From a virus, in IMG/VR virus record IMGVR_UViG_3300042992_001387, positions 1 through 45,952 of that record: a DNA stretch of 45,952 nt. One strand, given 5' to 3'. Made by a program: the position numbers and the translations under genes. Of this stretch, positions 6,970 to 14,505 are shown piece by piece (the stretch's first letter is position 1; each line of letters begins with the position of its first letter). The notes beneath the pieces are model-generated. The model was given only the letters and a program-made list of their open reading frames with translations, searched no databases and was not told where the DNA came from.

Positions 6970-7324
6970 CGCCCGTCAGGCCATGGCGGAGATCATCCCA
7001 TTCCTCCATGATCAAACCGTCCTTGATTTTGCCCTGCGTTTCGCCATGGGGGAGGACTTCAGTCCAGAGCACGCACGCACATACACTCGCCCTGCGACGC
7101 GCACCATCTTGAGTCTACCGAAGTTCTTCCAGTTCCGTCAGGACAAACCCCCTTGCCGAGTCCTCCGCGGCATCTACGAGTGTGGGTACGACGGCAGCCC
7201 CAACTACCAACTCCACCCAGAATCCGCAAAAGCATTATGTCGATCCATCGGGAAACTCAGGAGCGCCGCCCAAAACGAGGTCGCCCAAGCGAAAAAACTC
7301 CAGAAAAACTCTGCTTCTTCCTGA
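6908..7324 (+). CDS. Tandem small-protein family, member 6 (unknown function)
   Basis: A 138-residue protein if read from the ATG at 6908, or 113 residues from the ATG at 6983. The motif region, AEIIPFLHDQTVLDFALRFA then MGEDFSPEHA, matches the family. The longer start gives the N-terminal segment seen in the other members but a 62-base overlap with member 5. The C-terminus is Lys/Ala-rich. It is GC-rich, unlike members 1-5. The frame overlaps member 7 by 88 bases. Confidence 0.6.
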   Translation: MIQKKQRASCKTVPAAPIIADARQAMAEIIPFLHDQTVLDFALRFAMGEDFSPEHARTYTRPATRTILSLPKFFQFRQDKPPCRVLRGIYECGYDGSPNYQLHPESAKALCRSIGKLRSAAQNEVAQAKKLQKNSASS

Positions 7325-7662
7325 CAAAAGCACTGCCGTACACACGTCACCAGATGGTCAAGGCGTGGCTGAAAGAGGTACTTGCAAACCCGAACGAGTA
7401 CCCTCCTGATCCATCCACGTACTGCCCAGCGTTCGCCCGCTTCGTCGAGAATACCAACCCCCGCTGGGGTGAGCAGCTCGACAAGGCCACTGTCATGCTG
7501 GCCTACTGGTGGATCCGCGGGGATTATACCCGAGCAAACGCTGCCCTCCATACTTTCCGGCACCTGCTGTCCCTTGCCGAGGTCGGATCTGGGGTCCCCT
7601 TCGAGGAGTCCATCATCGCTTCGTCGAGGAAGCCCCGCCAGCGAGCACGGACAATGCCGTAG
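7237..7662 (+). CDS. Tandem small-protein family, member 7 (unknown function)
   Basis: A 141-residue protein from the ATG at 7237; an upstream in-frame ATG at 7153 would add an unlikely Pro/Arg-rich extension. A basic N-terminus (RRPKRGRPSEK) precedes the family motif LTKALPYTRHQMVKAWLKEV, then LANPNEYPPD. A Trp/Tyr-rich middle (AYWWIRGDYTRAN) may form the core. The 3' end overlaps the convergent resolvase gene by 50 bases. It closes the array. Confidence 0.65.
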   Translation: MSIHRETQERRPKRGRPSEKTPEKLCFFLTKALPYTRHQMVKAWLKEVLANPNEYPPDPSTYCPAFARFVENTNPRWGEQLDKATVMLAYWWIRGDYTRANAALHTFRHLLSLAEVGSGVPFEESIIASSRKPRQRARTMP

Positions 7663-8080
7663 CCGCAATTAGCACGGCGTCGCAGGTCCCGAGCGTGATC
7701 TTCGTGTCCGGGAACATCGATCGGGCTACCGCAAGAAGCGCCCTCTTGTGCTCTGCCTTCTGCTTGTGACCGGGCAGCTTAGTGCCTAGCTTCTGCTGCC
7801 ATGTACGCGGCTCGACGTAGCGAACCTTGCCACCGAACCCGCAGAGACGCCCTTCCCACCATCCAAGATTCTGGCCGAACGAAAACGCTGACACTACGCC
7901 CTGCCCAGGGAAAGCATGAACGCGCTCCATCATGATGGTGTGAATGTCGTGAGACGACCACTCGCGGAGCTTATAGTCCATGTCCTCCGGGGACCTGAAC
8001 GGATGCACGGCAATCAGGTCGCCTGAGTCTGAGACGAGAGCAGCGCCCCCGTTCTTGCCGGGATCAATTCCGAGGATCAT
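7613..8080 (-). CDS. RuvC-like Holliday junction resolvase
   Basis: A 155-residue RNase H-fold nuclease of the RuvC type, expected to cut branched DNA before packaging or during recombination. Visible signatures: GIDPGKNGG at the N-terminus (Asp6), MMERVHAFPGQGVVSAFSFG with acidic Glu52, and CDAVLIA near the C-terminus (Asp134), in the usual order and spacing. It is the last gene of a leftward three-gene operon, and its start overlaps the preceding gene by 17 bases. The 3' end overlaps the convergent rightward gene by 50 bases. Confidence 0.85.
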   Translation of the reverse strand: MILGIDPGKNGGAALVSDSGDLIAVHPFRSPEDMDYKLREWSSHDIHTIMMERVHAFPGQGVVSAFSFGQNLGWWEGRLCGFGGKVRYVEPRTWQQKLGTKLPGHKQKAEHKRALLAVARSMFPDTKITLGTCDAVLIAATALSVLAGGASSTKR

Positions 8081-8312
8081 GGAAGGGAATCACGTTGTCG
8101 ATGGCTGCGCCAGCTTCGTTGTCGCGGATGGCTCCGAGGATGGCGGAAGACACAAGAAGGGCAAGCTCTTCGGCCGACGGCTGCTCGATCTTCGCCACCC
8201 GGATGTCCGTTCCATCAGACCCCGGAAGATCTTCCCCGTGGTCGGCGACGATGGCCATGTATTTGCCCGACGGGGACTTCTGGATGGAGACAGTGACGTT
8301 GATGCGGTTCAT
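8064..8312 (-). CDS. Small hypothetical protein in the resolvase operon
   Basis: An 82-residue protein, unrecognised. It has a beta-rich N-terminus (INVTVSIQKSPSGKYMAIVA) and a helical C-terminal half. Its start overlaps the RHH gene stop by ATGA, and its end overlaps the resolvase start by 17 bases, so all three are translated together. Confidence 0.65.
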   Translation of the reverse strand: MNRINVTVSIQKSPSGKYMAIVADHGEDLPGSDGTDIRVAKIEQPSAEELALLVSSAILGAIRDNEAGAAIDNVIPFHDPRN

Positions 8313-8503
8313 TCGGTGAATTCAGGGGCCAGACCTTCGATGTCAACGAGTTTCAGGCGGTCGATGTTGGCGGCGAGAAGTTCCATGATTCCCGAATGCG
8401 TGAGCCCGAGAGCCTTCGCCCTCTTGGCGAGCTTCTCGTGACTCTCGACAGTGAGCCAGAAGGAATATCGTTCCTTCCTGGGGGCTTGCTTTTCGCCTGA
8501 CAT
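8309..8503 (-). CDS. Ribbon-helix-helix (Arc-like) regulator
   Basis: A 64-residue protein from the ATG at 8503. It has the Arc/MetJ-type layout: basic N-terminus, strand RYSFWLTVE, helix SHEKLAKRAKAL, turn GLTHS, helix GIMELLAANID. Such proteins bind DNA as dimers and often control their own operon. A longer frame would start with GTG at 8542, but the added residues lie in the likely promoter. The leftward promoter may be CTTGCG...CAAGTT, ending a few bases before the ATG; its -10 is weak. Confidence 0.7.
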   Translation of the reverse strand: MSGEKQAPRKERYSFWLTVESHEKLAKRAKALGLTHSGIMELLAANIDRLKLVDIEGLAPEFTE

Positions 8504-8559
8504 GTGGGAAACTTGGATCAGTGCCTTGAATAGCGCAAGCACGAACTCACGCGCCCACG

Positions 8560-10149
8560 ATGTCTTCCCTGCCTTCCTACACCGTCCGCACCGCGACCTC
8601 TCTGAACACCGCGCTCGCCCGGTCGACAGGCACGCGAATTGTCCTCGGAGCGTCCATTCCCGTCAGCACGGAGATCACCATCCCTGACCGCCACACCATT
8701 GTCACAGGGGGATATGGGTTCCAGAAACAAGGCTCCGGCCGGATCAATTTTCACGGGACTCTGGAGGATGAACACCGTCAGGTCTTCTTCGGGTTCAACC
8801 CCGGCGACGTCACCGGGCTGTTCCGGTCCCAGGTGGCGCGACCTGTCTGGTGGGGCGCGTATGCACGGACGGCGCATCTTCCGGCGAGCAACGCAGACAC
8901 CCGCGACGATATCGGGATCAACTGTGCCATTCAGTCGGTTCCCGTCGACAATGCCATCGGTCGCAAAGTTGTTCTTGACACAGGAGCCTACCATGTAGGT
9001 CGCCCCATCGACATCTCCGGCCGAAACATCCTGCTGGAAGGTGCGGGCCCCTCACGATCGCACATCTCCACAACCTCGTTCTGGACGACCGACTGGAAAA
9101 CAGACCCGATGTACGGGGCGAGTTCCCATGGAGCTGTGATCTGGGTGGGATCAAGCTCGGCTGCGTCCGTGTCCAGTTTCAACTCCAGTGTACGCGGGGT
9201 CCATGTCAACGGGTACTACGCCGCCACGGCCGTTGCCAACGCGTCCAAGCGAGTGAGTGGGATCTCGTCTTATGGCTGGATGGAAGAGCACACTGCCATT
9301 GAGGATGTCACCATTGAGTACTTCAGTGGGTACGGTGTCGGTTGCACTTCCAAACCGGGAATGCTCCGTGTGATGAACGGCTTTGCCCTCCGCAAGTTCT
9401 GGATCACCGGAGGATTGCGTGTCGACTGCTGCCCAATCGCCATTGGGGAACACAGTGCCGCGGCTTCTGTACGGGACGGCACCATCGACATGAATCCGGG
9501 AATCGGCGATCAGGCCCGCCCCGTCGTGCGCACGGCCATCTGGGCGCAGGGGCAGCATACAATCATCGAAAACATTCACGTTGAGTGGGTTCGGAATGCT
9601 GTTCTGGTTCGGGGTGGGGTAACCGGACTCGAGCCTCAAGGGCAGTCTGTGGAAATCCGCGGAGTCGATCTACTGTATGGAGTTGACCACGACATGGCGC
9701 AGACTGGGAGGAGTAACCCTGTTACGACCACTCAGCTCCCCGTGTATTCACCGACCTCAACAGATTATGATGACATCTTCAAATGGAGTACGGTTCTGGT
9801 AATTGCTGGAAGTTATTCTGACTTAAACCCTTACTCTCTGATTGGGCGAAACGGAACAAATACAGGAGTCGCGGAGCCGATCGCGTACCACCCTCGCGTA
9901 GTGGCGAGCTCCTTGAGCGGAAATCTGATGAAATACCTTGTCCGTGATTACGGTATGGGGCAGCACATTCAAGCGTGGAGAACGGAGCAACTGGGAGCGC
10001 ACTACGGCATGATTGCCCGCTACGTCAGGTCGAATGTCTATGCAACGGGAGCCACGGCGGTTCCGTATTGGGAACCTTCAGTTCCAGGCGGCCCTCGACC
10101 GATAGGCACCTTCCCGACCGACAAGACCTACGTGGAGAAGGTCATCTGA
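8560..10149 (+). CDS. Tailspike-like protein with pectate-lyase beta-helix
   Basis: A 529-residue protein. Residues about 95-130 match the entry motif of pectate-lyase-3 tailspikes (WWGAYARTAHLPAS, then a DTRDDIGINCAIQSV segment, the phage version of GA.gDg.tDDt.Aiq.Ai). The following 250 residues have the repeating beta-strand pattern of a right-handed beta-helix (GRNILLEGAG, VRGVHVNGYY, AIEDVTIEYFSG, ALRKFWITGG, TIIENIHVEWVRNAVLV). It probably binds or degrades a host surface polysaccharide. It lies among replication genes, far from the other virion genes, directly after the divergent RHH operon and six bases before the next gene. Confidence 0.75.
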   Translation: MSSLPSYTVRTATSLNTALARSTGTRIVLGASIPVSTEITIPDRHTIVTGGYGFQKQGSGRINFHGTLEDEHRQVFFGFNPGDVTGLFRSQVARPVWWGAYARTAHLPASNADTRDDIGINCAIQSVPVDNAIGRKVVLDTGAYHVGRPIDISGRNILLEGAGPSRSHISTTSFWTTDWKTDPMYGASSHGAVIWVGSSSAASVSSFNSSVRGVHVNGYYAATAVANASKRVSGISSYGWMEEHTAIEDVTIEYFSGYGVGCTSKPGMLRVMNGFALRKFWITGGLRVDCCPIAIGEHSAAASVRDGTIDMNPGIGDQARPVVRTAIWAQGQHTIIENIHVEWVRNAVLVRGGVTGLEPQGQSVEIRGVDLLYGVDHDMAQTGRSNPVTTTQLPVYSPTSTDYDDIFKWSTVLVIAGSYSDLNPYSLIGRNGTNTGVAEPIAYHPRVVASSLSGNLMKYLVRDYGMGQHIQAWRTEQLGAHYGMIARYVRSNVYATGATAVPYWEPSVPGGPRPIGTFPTDKTYVEKVI

Positions 10150-10155
10150 ACACCC

Positions 10156-10647
10156 ATGAACAAGTACCCGATCAACTTCCGATCCAAGGACGATGTACCC
10201 CAAGACGTGTGGGCTGCTGCCCGAGACGCTGTAGCCTGCGGAGTGCCAATCGAAACCATCGCCCGCCGGGCGGGAATCTACAAGACCTGGGTCGAGGAGC
10301 GGGCTGCGGCCGAAGACTGGCTCACGCAGGAGAAGCGAGACAGGATCCTGCAGATGTACGAGCAGGACCGCCCCGACAAAGTGACGGAGATCGTCGAGGA
10401 TCTGGCCCTTGCATCGGCCGCCGTGGGCTCAGACCGGGCCCTGATTCACCGATCCCGGATTGCCTCGCTCGCGAATCAGAAGCTCCTCGAATCCGAGCGG
10501 ATCATTCAGGCCCCCAAGACGTGGAAGGACCTGCAGATTCTCGACAACATGGCCCGGAAAGCGTTTGGTCTTGACGAGGACGCGAAGCCCGCGGCGATGA
10601 TTCAGCTCAACCTGCTGAACACCGGGGCTACTGTCGAAGATGCTTGA
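10156..10647 (+). CDS. HTH DNA-binding protein, candidate small terminase subunit
   Basis: A 163-residue protein. The N-terminal third has a helix-turn-helix (ACGVPIETIARRAGIYKTWV) followed by RAAAEDW, as in phage small terminases and transposase-like HTH proteins. The C-terminal part (APKTWKDLQILDNMARKAFG) resembles the tail of small terminase subunits. It would recognise the packaging site for the large terminase encoded at 17.3 kb. The separation from that gene and the lack of a decisive signature keep this tentative. The promoter of the next gene overlaps its stop codon. Confidence 0.5.
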   Translation: MNKYPINFRSKDDVPQDVWAAARDAVACGVPIETIARRAGIYKTWVEERAAAEDWLTQEKRDRILQMYEQDRPDKVTEIVEDLALASAAVGSDRALIHRSRIASLANQKLLESERIIQAPKTWKDLQILDNMARKAFGLDEDAKPAAMIQLNLLNTGATVEDA

Positions 10648-10672
10648 CAGCGTCATTTTGCTGCATTATGCA
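10644..10672 (+). promoter_or_regulatory. Consensus promoter producing a leaderless transcript
   Basis: A perfect TTGACA (10644-10649), 17-base spacer, TATGCA (10667-10672). The ATG at 10679 begins seven bases after the -10 box, exactly where transcription should start, so the mRNA would have no leader. The -35 box overlaps the stop codon of the upstream gene. Confidence 0.75.
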
Positions 10673-10676
10673 GCAA
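10658..10676. promoter_or_regulatory. Palindromic operator over the -10 box
   Basis: TTGCTGCAT-T-ATGCAGCAA is a perfect 9-bp inverted repeat with a one-base centre. It covers the whole -10 box and stops just before the start codon of the RHH gene, a classic autoregulatory arrangement. The half site GCTGCA also occurs as GCTGCATTTTGCTGCA inside the dyad at 1231-1246. Confidence 0.75.
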
Positions 10677-10678
10677 GT

Positions 10679-10831
10679 ATGGCACAAAAACCGTTCCCAA
10701 AACTCAAGCAGGTGCGCATCAGCGTCATGCTGACCCGTGCGCAGCACGACCGTCTCAAGGAGCTCGCGAAGCTCAACAACCGCTCTGCCACGAAGCAGGC
10801 GTCCACTCTTCTGGCACCACATCTCGTCTGA
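10679..10831 (+). CDS. Small ribbon-helix-helix regulator
   Basis: A 50-residue RHH protein: basic N-terminus, strand KQVRISVML, helix TRAQHDRLKELAKL, turn NNRSA, helix TKQASTLLAPHL. The ATG at 10679 is chosen because it starts the domain and sits at the predicted transcription start; the ATG at 10640 would lie upstream of the promoter. It is followed after seven bases by the helicase-nuclease gene, so it may repress this operon through the palindrome at 10658-10676. Confidence 0.7.
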   Translation: MAQKPFPKLKQVRISVMLTRAQHDRLKELAKLNNRSATKQASTLLAPHLV

Positions 10832-10838
10832 TCGACGA

Positions 10839-13301
10839 ATGAAGACCCTGTTTCCGATTCAGGCTACCTCGCGGGATGCCCTGCTGGCGGCCATGAAGAA
10901 GCATGGCGCGGCGCTGTGCGGCACTGACACCGGGGGCGGCAAGACACTCACGGCTGTCGAAGTGTGCCGGGCGCTTGGAGCCAAGCCGCTGGTTGTCGCT
11001 CCCAAGGCCGTGTTGACTTCCTGGCGACGCGAATTCGAGGCGCAGGGGGTACCGTTCCTCGGCATCGTCGGGTACGAGAAGCTCCGCGCCGGGAACACCG
11101 AGTGGCTGAAGAAGGACGGAGCATCATTCAAATGGAGGCTCCCGGAAGGCACTGTCGTCATCTGGGATGAGGTCCATCGGTGTAAGTCCTACAAGAGCCG
11201 CAACTCAGCAATGCTGGCGACGTGCAAGGCCCAGAAGATGAGGCCCTTCATGCTGTCTGCTACACCGTTCAACGACCCCACGGAGATGAAAGCTCTGGGG
11301 TTCTGTCTGGGCTTGCACAAGCATCACGATTTCTTCCGGTGGGCGCTCGAGAACGGTTGTCAGAGGGACAACTGGAACCGTCTGGTGTTCAACAAAGCGC
11401 ACAAGGACAAGCTCGAAGCGATCACTAAAATGATCTACCCCGACCGTGGGCACTTCCTGACCCGCGAGGACCTCGGCCCGTACTTCGCCGAGTGCGCTGT
11501 GTCGTGGGACCCTGTCGACTTCGATGAAAGCGCAATCCGCAACGCGTACGCCGAAGTGTCAGACCAGCTGGAAACGCTGGCCGAGCGAATCGCCATGGAC
11601 GGCACTGAGCCCATTGGCCTTGTAGAGCTGCTCCGTGCGCGGCAGAAAGTGGAACTCATCAAGGTGCCCATCATCTCGGACATGATTCAGGACGGACTTG
11701 ACAACGGAATGTCAGTGTTCGTGGCGCTCAACTTCGTAGGATCACTCGAAGCCCTGAAGCTCAAATACCCTGATGCCGCGGTCATCTGCGGAGGGCAGAG
11801 TGCGACTGAAAGGCAGAGGAACATCGACGCTTTTCAGGAGAACCGCACGCACGTCTGCCTTGCCAACATTGCTGCTGGCGGTGTTGGAGTAAGCCTGCAT
11901 GACGTTGATGGTAAGCATCCGCGCCTCGCTCTCATCAGCCCGTCGTTCAGCGCCATTGATCTCAAACAGGCGCTCGGACGCGTTGACCGCGTAGGGGCGA
12001 AAACACCCTCGGTTCAACGCATCCTTGTAGCCGCTGGAACCGTCGAGGAGAAAATTTGTGCGATTCTGAAGCAAAAACTTGATCTTTTCGCGTTGACAAA
12101 GCAGGAATCTGACGTAGTTGTGCAGCACCAACCGATAACGATTCAAGATTCAGTGATTTCTACTCCAGAAGCTCCAGCAGGCAATAACGGGCACGCCAAG
12201 TTCTCGCCGTCACAGCTCAAGTACTTCAAGTCGTGCCCCGGCTACGGCCCGAACAACACGACCAATGAAGCAGCAGAAGCAGGCACTCGCATCCACGAAG
12301 CTCTCGAGCTCGACGATGACTCCAAGCTGCAGAGTGAATGGGAACTCTACATGGCGGGCAAGTGCCGCGAAGTGATCCTCGCGATTATTCGCAAGCACAA
12401 GCTGCAGAACGCACAGGATCTCCGCGAAGTCCGTCTCGCCATCAACGCAGGATCCTTCTCCACGTACGGTACATGCGACCGTCTGTTCATCGACGGTGAT
12501 AGGGCGATTGCGGCTGACTACAAGACCGGGCGCGGCAAGATCGATGACGCCGAGGAAAACTGGCAGTGCTTCGCGTACACCGCCGGAGTCTTCCAGAAGT
12601 TCCCACACATTCAGACTGTCGACTTCTACTTCATCACCCCGCAGCGCGATGAAGTCAGCTATGCCAAGTTTCACCGCCTGCAGCTCTCCCGCCTTTTGCG
12701 TGACATCGACAATGTCCTTGAGGGTGCAACCAAGGCGCATGCGTACTGGCAGAACGGTAAAGCGCCTCCGATCGAGATGCTGCACCAGAACTCGGACGTT
12801 TGCCGCTACTGCCGATTCGCAGACCAGTGTCCCAAGAACAAGGTGCTGGCCATCGAAGTCGCCAAGAAGTATGCGCCCGACATCCTTCTTCCTGACGCTA
12901 TCCATGGTTCCGACAACGACGACCCGGAGCAGATTGCGGCGATGATGAAGATCATCCCGATCGTCGAAGCGTGGGCTGGCGGAGTGAAGAAGAAAGCCCG
13001 GTACATGGCCATCGAGCAGGGCATCCAGCTTCCCGGATACGAAATCACGACCCGCGCAGGCAAGCGCACAATCACCGATGCCAAGGCGGCGTTCGAGCTG
13101 GCTGTCGCGAGGGGCGTGACCCCGGAACAATTCATCTCGGCCATCAAGGCCGTGCCCGTCGGAGACTACGAGGACCTCATCTCCTCGACCGCTCCGCGTG
13201 GAACCAAGCAGACCGTCATCGAGTCCGTGATGATGGATCTGTATGCCCGAGGAGGTCTGAAGATCTCCGAGGAGTCCCAGAGTTTGACGGAGGTCAAGTG
13301 A
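10839..13301 (+). CDS. SNF2-type helicase fused to a Cas4/RecB-like Fe-S nuclease
   Basis: An 820-residue two-part protein. Residues 1-430 are a superfamily 2 helicase: GTDTGGGKT (28-36, Walker A), WDEVHRC (109-115, DEVH box), LSATPFND (motif III) and ALGRVDRVG (motif VI). Residues about 455-820 are a PD-(D/E)XK nuclease of the Cas4/AddB/DUF2800 kind: SPSQLKYFKSCPG with Cys466, AADYKTG (Asp560, Lys562), and CRYCRFADQC (Cys655, Cys658, Cys664), four cysteines that would hold an iron-sulfur cluster. In many phages these two activities are separate neighbouring genes. It probably acts in end processing, recombination or replication. The ATG at 10839 begins the helicase domain. Confidence 0.85.
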   Translation: MKTLFPIQATSRDALLAAMKKHGAALCGTDTGGGKTLTAVEVCRALGAKPLVVAPKAVLTSWRREFEAQGVPFLGIVGYEKLRAGNTEWLKKDGASFKWRLPEGTVVIWDEVHRCKSYKSRNSAMLATCKAQKMRPFMLSATPFNDPTEMKALGFCLGLHKHHDFFRWALENGCQRDNWNRLVFNKAHKDKLEAITKMIYPDRGHFLTREDLGPYFAECAVSWDPVDFDESAIRNAYAEVSDQLETLAERIAMDGTEPIGLVELLRARQKVELIKVPIISDMIQDGLDNGMSVFVALNFVGSLEALKLKYPDAAVICGGQSATERQRNIDAFQENRTHVCLANIAAGGVGVSLHDVDGKHPRLALISPSFSAIDLKQALGRVDRVGAKTPSVQRILVAAGTVEEKICAILKQKLDLFALTKQESDVVVQHQPITIQDSVISTPEAPAGNNGHAKFSPSQLKYFKSCPGYGPNNTTNEAAEAGTRIHEALELDDDSKLQSEWELYMAGKCREVILAIIRKHKLQNAQDLREVRLAINAGSFSTYGTCDRLFIDGDRAIAADYKTGRGKIDDAEENWQCFAYTAGVFQKFPHIQTVDFYFITPQRDEVSYAKFHRLQLSRLLRDIDNVLEGATKAHAYWQNGKAPPIEMLHQNSDVCRYCRFADQCPKNKVLAIEVAKKYAPDILLPDAIHGSDNDDPEQIAAMMKIIPIVEAWAGGVKKKARYMAIEQGIQLPGYEITTRAGKRTITDAKAAFELAVARGVTPEQFISAIKAVPVGDYEDLISSTAPRGTKQTVIESVMMDLYARGGLKISEESQSLTEVK

Positions 13302-13342
13302 CCATTCCGCCAATAACAAAACAACAAACCTAGCATAATACA

Positions 13343-13612
13343 ATGACAGACATCGCTCCTGCAGTTCAGGCTCATCTCGCCACCTTCAAAGTCGCCACCA
13401 ACGTGGCTCCTCCGGCCCCCCGCCGCAAGGACCCGGCTCGCGCACAGGCCATCCGCCTCGTGCTCAAGCAGAGTCAGGCTGGCACCAGCATCGAGGTTCC
13501 CGCTGACACGGCGTCGACTTGGTCGGTGATCGCCAAGAGCCTCAACCGCTCCATCGCAACGTCCAAGAAGGGCGCTTCGGAAGGTAACACGATCGTGCAC
13601 ATCCTCTCCTGA
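13343..13612 (+). CDS. Small basic hypothetical protein
   Basis: An 89-residue protein, pI probably high. It has an Ala/Pro-rich middle (VAPPAPRRKDPARAQAIR) and a C-terminal half rich in Ser/Thr (SVIAKSLNRSIATSKKG). No family is recognised. The position between a helicase-nuclease and a possible ssDNA-binding protein suggests a replication accessory factor. Confidence 0.6.
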   Translation: MTDIAPAVQAHLATFKVATNVAPPAPRRKDPARAQAIRLVLKQSQAGTSIEVPADTASTWSVIAKSLNRSIATSKKGASEGNTIVHILS

Positions 13613-13659
13613 TTCCCTCCATTTGATTCACGAATACTGAAACTCGAAATCCAGATATC

Positions 13660-14391
13660 ATGGCTACTACAGATCTGAGCTCTCTGACTGAAGAAACTGA
13701 AGATACCTCCGTCGTCCCAACCGGGGCTTCCGAAACCGCTCTTGTTGTTACACAAGGCGCGGTTCCGGGAGTCTCCGGTGCGGTGGGCAAGGAAGACATC
13801 GTCGTGCCGCGCCTCAACGTGGTGCAGAAGATGTCCGACAAGTTCATCGACCTTGGCTTCAACGCGGGTGACGTTGTCTACGCTCAGGAAGTCCTGTTCG
13901 CAAACGCATCGAAGGTCGGCAACCTCACGGTTGTCGGGGTCTTCGTGCAGTACCAGCAGGTGCTTCCGTACGGAGGGGACGTCCTTCCCAAGGTGGTGAA
14001 CACCATCGAGGAAGTCATTGCCAACGGAGGCAGCACGACCATTGGAGCGCCGAACGAGTACAGCAAGATCGCCACGATCACTGGTCTGATCGAGGCCCCG
14101 GACGACATCAGCGATGCTCACGAGAGCTTCTTCCCTCTCGAGTTCGAGGGTAAGCTCTACAGCATGGCCAAGTGGACGGTCGCCAAGACCGCTTTCCGCG
14201 ATGTCGCCAAGCCTCTGCTGACTCAGGCAATGATGTTCGCCCGCAACGGGGGAATCTTCTCGATCAAGTACCAGCTCTCGACGAAGAAGTCGACCAACGG
14301 CACCAACTCGTGGTACAGCCCCGTCCTCAAGCAGGTCGGCCGCCATACCCCCGAGTTCACAGAATTCGCAGCCCAGTTCGCTGGGCAGTGA
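13660..14391 (+). CDS. Possible ssDNA-binding or recombination accessory protein
   Basis: A 243-residue protein. A Thr/Glu-rich disordered N-terminus precedes KEDIVVPRLNVVQKMSDKFI (about residues 44-63), a segment typical of a widespread phage replication-module family whose members sit beside helicase, nuclease and PolA genes. The rest is beta-rich with many aromatic residues. The ssDNA-binding role rests on that neighbourhood and composition, not on a specific motif. A strong terminator follows at 14451. Confidence 0.4.
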   Translation: MATTDLSSLTEETEDTSVVPTGASETALVVTQGAVPGVSGAVGKEDIVVPRLNVVQKMSDKFIDLGFNAGDVVYAQEVLFANASKVGNLTVVGVFVQYQQVLPYGGDVLPKVVNTIEEVIANGGSTTIGAPNEYSKIATITGLIEAPDDISDAHESFFPLEFEGKLYSMAKWTVAKTAFRDVAKPLLTQAMMFARNGGIFSIKYQLSTKKSTNGTNSWYSPVLKQVGRHTPEFTEFAAQFAGQ

Positions 14392-14450
14392 GCCACCAGG
14401 TTCCATGAAGGGCTGAGTCTGCACATTCGGCTCGGGGAACCAAAACCAAA

Positions 14451-14493
14451 GGGCGGCAGCGTGTTCCACTGCACGCTGTCGCCCGACTCTTTT
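14451..14493 (+). terminator. Intrinsic terminator
   Basis: A 13-bp stem, 14451-14463 with 14472-14484 (one G-U pair), an 8-base loop, then TCTTTT. It ends the helicase/ssDNA-binding transcript just before the duplicated gene pair. Confidence 0.85.
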
Positions 14494-14505
14494 ACACCAA
14501 GCACC

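Noticed and set aside
12210-13343. 377-residue minus-strand frame opposite the helicase-nuclease
   Set aside because: Shadow of the GC-rich coding strand. The plus-strand frame has all nuclease motifs.
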